DNA of 14,622 bases, from positions 1-14,622 of the forward strand of contig JAIXYA010000158.1 in assembly GCA_027490485.1 (NCBI GenBank), in the 5' to 3' direction. Made by a program: the position numbers and the translations under genes. The notes below the pieces were generated by a model. That model made no database searches, was not told where the DNA came from, and saw only the letters and a list, made by a program, of their open reading frames with translations. This document shows, piece by piece, positions 7,542 to 14,452 of the stretch (position 1 is its first letter; each line of letters begins with the position of its first letter). The stretch comes from Comamonadaceae bacterium (lineage in GTDB: Bacteria > Pseudomonadota > Gammaproteobacteria > Burkholderiales > Burkholderiaceae_C).

Positions 7542-8942
7542 TTACAGCGACTCTAAAAACGTGATCAAGTCTTTGCGCTGCTCAGCGGGTAAAGCGCTGA
7601 ACTTGTCACGCGACGCCTTGGCCTCGCCGCCGTGCCACACAACAGCTTCGAGCAAGTTACGCGCACGCCCATCATGCAAAAACGAGGTGCTGGCACTCAC
7701 CTGCTTGGACAAACCAATACCCCACAAAGGCGGGGTGCGCCAGTCGCTGCCACCGGCTTTGAAATCGGGGCGACCATCGGCCAAATCCGGCCCCATGTCA
7801 TGCAACAACAAGTCGGTGTAGGGACGAATGCGCTGGTTGGCAATGCTGGGTACCGCTGCATATTTTCCGGTGCGCCATTCGGGCACATGGCACATGGCAC
7901 AACCAGAAGAGGTGAACAAGGCCTCCCCACGTTGAACCTCGGGCTTGTCGGTGTCGCGACGTTCAGGCACGGCCAAGGCTTGCGTCCAAAACGTGAGGGC
8001 GTCCCACATATCTGGGCGCAATTCCGGTTTAGGGGCTTTGATGGCCGCCAAACACTCGTGCTGCACTGGCGTGCATTCGGTGAACGGGTAAAGCGAAGAC
8101 GTGACGCCTATGTCTGCCGCAAACGCTGCCGCAATTTGTTGTCGAATACTGGGCTGGTTGGCTTTCCAACCAAACCGTCCCATGGCTTGTTTCTTGTTGA
8201 TGTCGTCGCGTACATAGTTAGGCCGGCCATTCAAACCCTGCGCCTTTTGCTGTTGTGCCACTTGCAAAATATCTTTTTCTGCAATGGCCTCTAGGTAACC
8301 CATGCCCACCATGGCTTGGCTGTTGCGCAGCGACATCATCACGCCATCGGCCAATGGACCAAAGTTCAGCTTTTCAATGCGCACCTTGGGTTGGCGCAAC
8401 GCCAGAGTTTCACCATCGGGAAACGTGAAATCCTTGACGAGCCAATCGATGTACACCTCGGCTTCACCGGCCCGTGCCTCGGGGTCTTTGCGGGTGACGG
8501 TGTCAAACATTTGAATGTCAGTGCCATAGTGGGGATCAGGTTTGGGCGAACCATGCGGCCCCTCACCCGGCAATGAAATGCGCAACACATGTTGAACCGC
8601 CAAGCTGGTGCTGTTGTCTAAAGCCCTGCCGCGTCCTGCATTCACATGGCAAGCCGCGCAGTTGGTGGCCAAGAACATCGGGCCCAGACCCCACTCGCCG
8701 CCCGCAGGCCCAGGCTGAGACAAGTCCCACACCAAAGGGATGACAGGGTTGTTCACCGCCATCCAAAAATTGGTGAACACACGCTCGCCATGCAAAAAGA
8801 CTTGCTTTTGTTTGGCCGTCAAGCCAGCCACGGGTTGCCTGTAAACCTCCTGCGGAATCACTTCCTTATCAGACGGGGTTTGGGTGACAGCGGTCCCGTG
8901 CAACAGCACCAAGGAGAGAAATACAAGGACCGCTTTTTTCAC
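7542..8942 (-). CDS. Di-haem cytochrome c oxidoreductase, DUF1111 family (COG3488, 'thiol oxidoreductase')
   Basis: This is an exported protein of about 466 residues with two haem c sites. An N-terminal signal peptide (KKAVLVFLSLVLLHGTAVTQ) directs it to the periplasm. Counted from GTG 8942, the haem motifs are CAACH at about 95-99 and CAMCH at about 348-352. The C-terminal block FLHDGRARNLLEAVVWHGGEA is typical of DUF1111 and related MauG/peroxidase-like proteins. The catalytic activity of this family is not settled. GTG 8942 is chosen because AAAAGG lies six bases upstream and the product then starts directly at the Lys-Lys of a signal peptide. A TTG at 8957 would overlap the upstream FAH gene by 4 bp but has no Shine-Dalgarno. 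It is the last gene of the leftward catabolic arm, 11 bp after the FAH gene, which is unusual company for a cytochrome. It could instead have its own promoter inside the FAH gene. Confidence 0.87.
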   Translation of the reverse strand: MKKAVLVFLSLVLLHGTAVTQTPSDKEVIPQEVYRQPVAGLTAKQKQVFLHGERVFTNFWMAVNNPVIPLVWDLSQPGPAGGEWGLGPMFLATNCAACHVNAGRGRALDNSTSLAVQHVLRISLPGEGPHGSPKPDPHYGTDIQMFDTVTRKDPEARAGEAEVYIDWLVKDFTFPDGETLALRQPKVRIEKLNFGPLADGVMMSLRNSQAMVGMGYLEAIAEKDILQVAQQQKAQGLNGRPNYVRDDINKKQAMGRFGWKANQPSIRQQIAAAFAADIGVTSSLYPFTECTPVQHECLAAIKAPKPELRPDMWDALTFWTQALAVPERRDTDKPEVQRGEALFTSSGCAMCHVPEWRTGKYAAVPSIANQRIRPYTDLLLHDMGPDLADGRPDFKAGGSDWRTPPLWGIGLSKQVSASTSFLHDGRARNLLEAVVWHGGEAKASRDKFSALPAEQRKDLITFLESL

Positions 8943-8948
8943 ATCATG

Positions 8949-8954
8949 CCTTTT
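8949..8954 (-). promoter_or_regulatory. Ribosome binding site that decides the di-haem gene start
   Basis: Read on the minus strand this is AAAAGG, followed by six bases (CATGAT) and then GTG. The two ATGs nearby are out of frame. It overlaps the end of the FAH-family gene, so translation of the two genes may be linked. Confidence 0.55.
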
Positions 8955-9820
8955 CAATGCTTTTTGTACGCTACCACTTTTTGGTGTTGCTCGCCCAAAC
9001 CCTGAATCCCCAAGGACATGGTGTCACCCGCTTTCAAGAACACGGGTGCGGGTTTACCGTTCTTCTTCATGCCCATGCCGACCCCTGGAGGGGTGCCAGT
9101 GGTGATGACGTCACCGGGCATCAAGGTCATGAACTGGCTGACGTAGCTGACCAGCTTGGCCACATTGAAGACCATGGTTTTGGTGTTGCCGGTTTGCATG
9201 CGAACGCCGTTGAGATCGAGCCACATAGACAAGCGCTGAGGCTGGGGTACTTCATCGCGGGTGACCAACCAAGGGCCGATGGGACCAAACGTGTCGCATC
9301 CCTTGCCCTTGTCCCAAGTCATGCCTCGCTCGAGCTGGTACTCACGCTCTGACACATCATTGATGGTGCAGTAGCCCGCCACATGGTTCAGGGCTTGTGC
9401 TTGCGAGACATAGCTGGCACGTGTGCCAATCACCACGCCCAACTCGACTTCCCAGTCCGACTTGACCGAGCCTTTGGGCAACATGATGTCGTCGTTGGGG
9501 CCTTGTACACAGCTATTGGCCTTCATGAACACGATGGGCTCTTTGGGAATAGGCATATTGGATTCTGCCGCATGGTCGGCATAGTTCAAGCCAATGGCGA
9601 TGAATTTGCCGACATGGCTGATGGGACAACCCATGCGCGGCTTGCCCTTGACCAGCGGCAAAGAAGCGGTTTTGATGCGTGCGAGTTTGGCCAAAGCCTT
9701 GTCGCTCAAGTGCTCTGGTGTGACATCGGCGATGACCTGGCTTAAGTCACGCAGCTTGCCGTCTGCATCAATGAGGCCGGGTTTTTCGCGGCCCATTTGG
9801 CCATAGCGCACAAGTTTCAT
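8954..9820 (-). CDS. Fumarylacetoacetate hydrolase family protein, probable 2,4-diketo-3-deoxy-sugar-acid hydrolase
   Basis: This is a 288-residue cytosolic enzyme of the FAH fold. It is predicted to cleave the C3-C4 bond of a 2,4-diketo-3-deoxy acid, giving pyruvate and a hydroxy acid (L-lactate if the substrate derives from L-fuconate or L-rhamnonate). Metal ligands are visible as E124 and E126 in SDWEVELGVVIG and D155 in TINDVSERE. Other family blocks are IGLNYADHAAE (76-86), DTFGPIGPWL (176-185) and TTGTPPGVGMGM (about 240-252). The N-terminal MKLVRYGxxGREKPGLID is typical of the subgroup often labelled ureidoglycolate lyase-like or diketo-rhamnonate hydrolase. The start has a clear AGGAG at 9826-9830, five bases before the ATG. 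Its neighbours, two SDRs upstream and a UxaA-type dehydratase across the divergent promoter, supply exactly the steps that would make such a diketo acid. Substrate identity is inferred from context. Confidence 0.85.
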   Translation of the reverse strand: MKLVRYGQMGREKPGLIDADGKLRDLSQVIADVTPEHLSDKALAKLARIKTASLPLVKGKPRMGCPISHVGKFIAIGLNYADHAAESNMPIPKEPIVFMKANSCVQGPNDDIMLPKGSVKSDWEVELGVVIGTRASYVSQAQALNHVAGYCTINDVSEREYQLERGMTWDKGKGCDTFGPIGPWLVTRDEVPQPQRLSMWLDLNGVRMQTGNTKTMVFNVAKLVSYVSQFMTLMPGDVITTGTPPGVGMGMKKNGKPAPVFLKAGDTMSLGIQGLGEQHQKVVAYKKH

Positions 9821-9838
9821 TTTTGCTCCTGTAAAAAA

Positions 9839-10597
9839 TCAATAAGTGGACCGACCACCAGACAAATCGAATACCGCACCGGTTGAAAACGAACAATCTT
9901 CGGTACACAACCAAGCCACCATGGCGGCAATTTCGTCTGGGGTGCCAAAGCGGCCCATGGGAATTTTGCTCAACATGAACTGTATGTGCTCCGGCGTGAG
10001 TTGGTCAAAGATGGGGGTCTTCACTGCCGCTGGGGTTACGCAATTGACGCGTACACCGGTGTCAGCCAACTCTTTTCCCATTGATTTGGTCAACGCAATC
10101 ACGGCGGCTTTGCTGGCACTGTAGGCGCTGGCATTGGGGTTACCGTCTTTGCCCGCCACTGAAGCGATGTTCACAATGCGCCCATAGTTACGCGCTTTCA
10201 TGTGCGGCGCCAGTTCGCGGCAGCAGTAGTACAAGCCGTTGACATTGATGTCAAACACCTTGTGCCAATCGGCCAGTGGGTAGTCCCAGGATTTCATGTT
10301 CGGGCCGGAAATACCCGCGCTGTTGACCAAGGCGTCCACAGGCGCAAATGCAATGCTTTGCTTGACCGCTTCCACCACTTCAGCATGCTGGGTCAAATCC
10401 ACTTTCACGCTGTGCACCACCGCGCCAGGCACGGCTTGTTTGAATTCGGCTTCAGCCTTGGCCATGCCAGCGACGTCAAAGTCCCACACCGTGACTTGTG
10501 CGCCTGAGCGCAGCAAGCGCTCGACCATCGCAAAGCCCAAACCACTCGCCCCACCGGTCACCACCGCGTGGCGGCCTTGCATATCTAACTGGTTCAT
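9839..10597 (-). CDS. SDR family dehydrogenase, probable 2-keto-3-deoxy-sugar-acid (rhamnonate-type) dehydrogenase
   Basis: This is a 252-residue classical SDR. The cofactor motif TGGASGLG is at 14-21, and D39 after the second strand suggests NAD over NADP. NSAG lies at 92-95, and the catalytic residues are S146 (NIASVAG), Y159 and K163. The C-terminus FDLSGGRSTY resembles the 2-keto-3-deoxy-L-rhamnonate 4-dehydrogenase group (LRA5-like) as I remember it. Many such proteins are labelled 3-oxoacyl-ACP reductase, which the setting makes unlikely. A good AAGGAA (10603-10608) stands five bases before the ATG. The gene lies 16 bp after the DHRS6-like SDR and 18 bp before the FAH enzyme, so it belongs to the same operon. 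It may oxidise the C4 hydroxyl of a 2-keto-3-deoxy acid, or carry out an earlier sugar oxidation. Fold and family are sure; the substrate is not. Confidence 0.82.
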   Translation of the reverse strand: MNQLDMQGRHAVVTGGASGLGFAMVERLLRSGAQVTVWDFDVAGMAKAEAEFKQAVPGAVVHSVKVDLTQHAEVVEAVKQSIAFAPVDALVNSAGISGPNMKSWDYPLADWHKVFDINVNGLYYCCRELAPHMKARNYGRIVNIASVAGKDGNPNASAYSASKAAVIALTKSMGKELADTGVRVNCVTPAAVKTPIFDQLTPEHIQFMLSKIPMGRFGTPDEIAAMVAWLCTEDCSFSTGAVFDLSGGRSTY

Positions 10598-10613
10598 TGC
10601 CGTTCCTTGAGGT

Positions 10614-11348
10614 TCAAATGGTCATGCCACCGTCAACCGAATAGGCTTGACCAGTGGTGAATTGCGATTCGTCACTGGCCAAAAACACCACGATGGGTGC
10701 TATTTCATGGGCTTGAGCTAAGCGACCCATGGGTTGCCGTGCGATGAAATCTTTACGCGCTTGCACCGGATCGGCTTGGCTGTTGATGCGGTCTTGCAGC
10801 GAGGGGGTGTCGACGGTGCCGGGGCAAATCGCATTGCAGCGAATACCTTGGCGTACATGGTCTGCCGCCACCGCTTTGGTCAGGCCAATGACAGCTGCTT
10901 TGCTTGCACCATACACAAAGCGGTTGGGCAAGCCTTTGACGCTAGAGGCCACGCTGGCCATGTTGATGATGCTGCCCCCGCCTTGCGCAATCATCTTGGG
11001 CAAAGCCGCTTGAATCGCCCAAAACTGTGAACGCACATTGAGGTTGAACGCCAGGTCCCAGTCTTCATCGGTGGCCGTCAAAGCGGTACCGCTGTGCACA
11101 TAGCCAGCGCAGTTGAACAAGGCATCAATGCGGTCCATGGCGGCCATCTGCGCTTGGATAGCCGCTTTGTCCATCACATCCAACACCGCAGTGTGGACGT
11201 GGTCCATGCCCTTGAAAGCTTCTAGCAAAACGGGATTGACGTCGGTCGCCCAAACCGTTGCACCCTCGGCCACCATGGCCAACACCGTTGCCTTGCCGAT
11301 ACCCTGACCAGCCGCGGTGATGAGTATGTGTTTGCCCTGTAATCGCAT
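10614..11348 (-). CDS. DHRS6-like SDR, probable 2-keto-3-deoxy-L-fuconate dehydrogenase
   Basis: This is a 244-residue classical SDR that probably oxidises the C4 hydroxyl of 2-keto-3-deoxy-L-fuconate with NAD. TAAGQGIG is at 11-18, with D36 favouring NAD. NCAG lies at 79-82, and the catalytic set is S132, Y146 and K150. The blocks NLNVRS, INMASVASSVKG, KAAVIGLTKAVAAD and CPGTVDTPSLQDRI are very close to human DHRS6/BDH2 from memory. Three arginines, R143 (NRFVY), R187 (DRI) and R204 (ARQ), align with the residues I recall binding the substrate carboxylate there, which suits a keto-acid substrate. The ATG at 11348 is chosen over an in-frame ATG 27 bp upstream because AGGA lies six bases before it and the product then has the family length. 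It is first in the leftward arm and shares the intergenic region with dctP. A 3-hydroxybutyrate dehydrogenase is the main alternative. Confidence 0.82.
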   Translation of the reverse strand: MRLQGKHILITAAGQGIGKATVLAMVAEGATVWATDVNPVLLEAFKGMDHVHTAVLDVMDKAAIQAQMAAMDRIDALFNCAGYVHSGTALTATDEDWDLAFNLNVRSQFWAIQAALPKMIAQGGGSIINMASVASSVKGLPNRFVYGASKAAVIGLTKAVAADHVRQGIRCNAICPGTVDTPSLQDRINSQADPVQARKDFIARQPMGRLAQAHEIAPIVVFLASDESQFTTGQAYSVDGGMTI

Positions 11349-11437
11349 CTGTTTTCCTGAATTTTTCAAGCCCATGGCACAAACAAGGATGATAGGCCTT
11401 TGCTGCGAAGCCTTTGGCTACGGGTTTATGCGGATGA

Positions 11438-11460
11438 ATACCGCCTTGACGCAGCGGTAT
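11438..11460. promoter_or_regulatory. Candidate operator: 23-bp palindrome between the divergent arms
   Basis: ATACCGC at 11438-11444 is perfectly repeated in inverse orientation as GCGGTAT at 11454-11460, with nine bases between. The TTGACG likely to be the -35 of dctP sits inside the spacer, so a bound dimer would block that promoter. The site could serve both arms. No regulator gene lies in the window, and the binding family cannot be named from the arms alone. Confidence 0.5.
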
Positions 11461-11475
11461 GGTGCATGCAAGTAT
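11446..11475 (+). promoter_or_regulatory. Candidate sigma-70 promoter for the dctPQM-uxaA arm
   Basis: TTGACG at 11446-11451 matches the -35 consensus in five of six bases. Eighteen bases on, AAGTAT at 11470-11475 is a poor -10 but is preceded by TG at 11467-11468 in the extended -10 position. It lies about 27 bp before the dctP ATG. No other comparable pair is visible in this gap. Confidence 0.4.
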
Positions 11476-11501
11476 TCCCCTTTCCCTGAAAGCTTTGCAC
11501 C

Positions 11502-12485
11502 ATGCGTTTACTGTCCTTTATTCGTCCCGTGTTGGGCATGTTGCTGGCGGTCGCTGCCGGTATGCCTGCTGTGGCTTTAGCTCAGCAAAAGCTCAAATGG
11601 GCCCATGTGTATGAAGCCTCTGAGCCCTACCACACCGAATCGGTGTGGGCGGCTGAAGAAATCAAGAAACGCAGCAAGGGTAAATTTGATATTCAAGTGT
11701 TTCCTGCCTCTAGCTTGGGCAAAGAAACCGACTTAAACCAAGGCCTGACCTTGGGTTCGGTGGACATCGTGATTGGCGGCCCCTCTTTTGCCGCACGCAG
11801 CTACCCCCGGTTTGGCATCGCTTACTACCCTTTCATATTTCGTGATGGTGACCACCTGCTGGCCTATTCCAAAAGCAGCTTGTTTCAAGAAATGGTGAAC
11901 GAGTTTCGCAATAAAAGCGGTATTCAAGTCACGGCTTACACCTACTACGGCGCACGTCACACCACAGCACAAAAAACCTTTAACCAATGCTCAGATATCA
12001 AAGGCTTGAAAATCCGTGTGCCTGATGCACCGGCCTACACCGCCACTTGGCAAGCCTGCGGTGCCAACCCCACGCCCATCGCCTTTGCCGAGGTGTATTT
12101 AGCTCTGCAAAATGGCACGGTGGATGCCCAAGAGAATCCGCTGACCACCATTGAAGCCAAAAAGTTCTTTGAAGTGCAAAAAGCCATCATGCTGACGGGG
12201 CATATCGTGGACGGCTTGGTCACCATGGTCGCACCCCATGTGTGGAGCACACTCAACCCCGCCGAGCAAAAAATGTTCACCGAGGTGATGCAAGAAGCCG
12301 CAGCCATGGCCACCGCCAAAGTCAAAAAACGCGAAGCTGAGTTGATCGACATCTTCAAGAAAAAAGGCTTGCAAGTGGTCGCAGTCAACCGCAAAAGCTT
12401 TCAAGACACGGTCCTGAAAAACAAGCCTGTGGAAAGCTTGGGTCTGTCACGCGCAGACTATGACCGGGTGCAGACCGCCAAATGA
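11502..12485 (+). CDS. dctP: TRAP transporter periplasmic solute-binding protein, DctP family
   Basis: This 327-residue protein is exported by a signal peptide with a cleavage site near ALA-QQ (about 27-28). It captures an organic acid in the periplasm and hands it to the DctQM membrane complex. Family features are WAHVYEASEPYHTESVWAAEEI at the mature N-terminus, FPASSLGKETD (67-77), the substrate-binding arginine region IKGLKIRVPDAP (R172, which in DctP proteins pairs with the ligand carboxylate), and EVYLALQNGTVDAQENPL (197-214). The strict arginine means the ligand is almost certainly a carboxylate; adjacent catabolic genes suggest a sugar acid. The Shine-Dalgarno before the ATG is weak (GAAAG nine bases upstream). 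It overlaps dctQ by 4 bp (ATGA). It probably starts a dctPQM-uxaA operon facing away from the SDR-FAH arm. Confidence 0.93.
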   Translation: MRLLSFIRPVLGMLLAVAAGMPAVALAQQKLKWAHVYEASEPYHTESVWAAEEIKKRSKGKFDIQVFPASSLGKETDLNQGLTLGSVDIVIGGPSFAARSYPRFGIAYYPFIFRDGDHLLAYSKSSLFQEMVNEFRNKSGIQVTAYTYYGARHTTAQKTFNQCSDIKGLKIRVPDAPAYTATWQACGANPTPIAFAEVYLALQNGTVDAQENPLTTIEAKKFFEVQKAIMLTGHIVDGLVTMVAPHVWSTLNPAEQKMFTEVMQEAAAMATAKVKKREAELIDIFKKKGLQVVAVNRKSFQDTVLKNKPVESLGLSRADYDRVQTAK

Positions 12486-13024
12486 GTTCCGATCTCGATA
12501 AGCTGGCCGCATCTTTTGGCGATGCAGACGCTACTGTAGACCTCTCAAACACCATCGCCGAAGCTTGGCTAGCCTTGCTGTTTTTCTGGGCGCTGGGCTT
12601 GACCGTGCTCTACCAGTTCATCACCCGCTATGTCTTCAACGATTCAGCCGCTTGGACAGAAGAAATTGCCCGCTACCTGCTGATTGCCACCGTGTTTGTA
12701 GGTGCGGTCATAGGTGTCGCCAAAAACAACCATATTCAAGTGGATTTTTTCTACCGCTTCATGCCCCAGGGTTTGTCGCGCAGCCTGTCTTTGCTGACCG
12801 ATGCGCTGCGGGTGGCTTTTTTGGCATCAGCCAGTTGGCTGACGTGGTTGCTGATGCAAAAAATGGGCAGCTACCAAATGACCATCGTCAACCTGCCCAT
12901 GAACATCGTCTACGGCGTGGTGTTGCTGGCCTTTGTGCTGATGACCTGGCGTAGCCTGTGGGTCATGTGGCGTCACTGGCAACAAGGCTTTAGCGTGCTG
13001 GAACGCACTGCCAATCTGTCTTAA
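12482..13024 (+). CDS. dctQ: TRAP transporter small permease subunit, DctQ family
   Basis: This is a 180-residue inner-membrane protein with four predicted helices (about 28-47, 64-80, 106-126 and 139-158). The first helix runs into QFITRYVFNDSAAWTEEIARYLLI, the hallmark of DctQ proteins. HIQVDFFYRFMP (84-95) is the second family block. DctQ associates with DctM in the sodium-driven transporter. Its ATG overlaps the dctP stop, and dctM begins 17 bp after its stop. A polar stretch of about 25 residues precedes the first helix, slightly longer than in many members. Confidence 0.92.
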   Translation: MSSDLDKLAASFGDADATVDLSNTIAEAWLALLFFWALGLTVLYQFITRYVFNDSAAWTEEIARYLLIATVFVGAVIGVAKNNHIQVDFFYRFMPQGLSRSLSLLTDALRVAFLASASWLTWLLMQKMGSYQMTIVNLPMNIVYGVVLLAFVLMTWRSLWVMWRHWQQGFSVLERTANLS

Positions 13025-13041
13025 GCCTGCCTAGGGTTCGC

Positions 13042-14439
13042 ATGTTAAAAATCATTTTTCTGTTTTTGTTGAGCGGCGGCTTGCCGGTGGCCATGGCCAT
13101 GGCGGCCGCCTCTCTCATTTACTTGCTGTTCGTACCCAGCTCGCCGCCTTTTGTTGTGGTGCACCGCATGGTCTCGGGTATTGACAGCTTTCCACTGCTG
13201 GCCGTGCCTTTTTTCATCTTGGCTGGCAACCTGATGAACACCGCTGGTATCACCCACCGCATCTACAGCTACGCATTGGCGCTGGTGGGTTGGTTGAAAG
13301 GCGGCTTGGGCCATGTGAACGTAGTGGGGTCGGTGGTGTTTGCGGGCATGAGTGGCACGGCCATCGCTGATGCAGCAGGTTTGGGCACCATCGAGGTGAA
13401 AGCCATGACCGACCACGGCTACGACCCTGAATTCGCCGTGGGCGTGACTGCTGCGTCTGCCACCTTGGGACCCATCATTCCGCCCAGCCTGCCGTTTGTG
13501 ATCTACGGCATGATGGCCAATGTGTCTGTGGGTGCGCTGTTTTTGGCGGGTATTTTTCCAGGCGTTGTCATGGCCTTGCTGATGATGCTTACCGTGGCTT
13601 ACTTCGCCCACAAAAACGGTTGGGGCGGCGATGTCAAATTGGAGTGGCCCAAGCTCCTCAAAGCATTGCTTGAAACCTTGGTGGTGATTGCGTGGCCTGT
13701 GACGATTTGGTTGCTGGTCACCGAAGTCGGTACCCATGCGCAGTTAACGGTACTGGTGGGATTGGTGCTGCTGTTTGTAGCTGACAAGGTGTTCAACTTT
13801 CAAGCCGTATTGCCCATCATGACGCCTGTGCTCTTGATTGGCGGCATGACCACCGGTGTGTTCACGCCGACAGAAGGCGCTATCGCTGCTTGCGTGTGGG
13901 CGCTGATTTTGGGTTTTCTCTGGTATCGGACTTTGCATTTCAAGCTGTTTGTGAAGATTTGCTTGGACACGGTTGAGACCACCGCCACAGTGCTCTTCAT
14001 CGTGGCCGCTGCCAGCATTTTTGGTTGGTTGCTCACTGCCACAGGCGTGACAGCCGCCATTGGCCAATGGGTCTTGGGTGTCACCGACCAGCCTTGGCAG
14101 TTTTTGTTGCTGGCCAATTTGCTCATGCTGTTTGTGGGCTGCTTTTTGGAACCTACCGCCGCCATCACCATTCTGGTGCCGATTTTGGTGCCCATCTGCC
14201 AACAACTGGGCATTGACTTGGTTCACTTTGGTCTGATCATGGTGTTGAACCTGATGATTGGTTTGTTGCACCCACCCATGGGCATGGTGTTGTTCGTGCT
14301 GGCACGTGTCGCCAACCTGAGTGTGGAGCGCACCACCATGGCGATCTTGCCGTGGTTGGTTCCTTTGTTGGGCAGTTTGATCTTGATCACTTATGTGCCC
14401 AGCATTGCCCTGTGGTTGCCCCGCTTGATGGCTTCTTGA
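13042..14439 (+). CDS. dctM: TRAP transporter large permease subunit, DctM family
   Basis: This 465-residue, highly hydrophobic inner-membrane protein forms the transport core and uses an ion gradient to import the DctP-bound ligand. Signature stretches are FPLLAVPFFILAGNLMNTAGI (about 50-70), GGLGHVNVVGSVVFAGMSGTAIADAAGLGTIE (about 91-122), and ATLGPIIPPSLPFVIYGMMA (about 146-165). The repeat-related second half contains FLEPTAAITILVPILVPI and LMIGLLHPPMGMVLFVLARVA. At 465 residues it is somewhat longer than the common 425-430, with the extra length apparently in the middle segment (about 195-275). AGGG five bases before the ATG is a usable ribosome binding site. A UxaA-family gene starts 13 bp after its stop. 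Confidence 0.94.
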   Translation: MLKIIFLFLLSGGLPVAMAMAAASLIYLLFVPSSPPFVVVHRMVSGIDSFPLLAVPFFILAGNLMNTAGITHRIYSYALALVGWLKGGLGHVNVVGSVVFAGMSGTAIADAAGLGTIEVKAMTDHGYDPEFAVGVTAASATLGPIIPPSLPFVIYGMMANVSVGALFLAGIFPGVVMALLMMLTVAYFAHKNGWGGDVKLEWPKLLKALLETLVVIAWPVTIWLLVTEVGTHAQLTVLVGLVLLFVADKVFNFQAVLPIMTPVLLIGGMTTGVFTPTEGAIAACVWALILGFLWYRTLHFKLFVKICLDTVETTATVLFIVAAASIFGWLLTATGVTAAIGQWVLGVTDQPWQFLLLANLLMLFVGCFLEPTAAITILVPILVPICQQLGIDLVHFGLIMVLNLMIGLLHPPMGMVLFVLARVANLSVERTTMAILPWLVPLLGSLILITYVPSIALWLPRLMAS

Positions 14440-14452
14440 TTCCGGTTTTTTT

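Noticed and set aside
8943..8957. TTG 8957 as the start of the di-haem protein
   Set aside because: It has no upstream Shine-Dalgarno, whereas GTG 8942 has AAAAGG at six bases and gives a standard Lys-Lys signal peptide. The TTGA overlap with the FAH stop keeps it a minor possibility.
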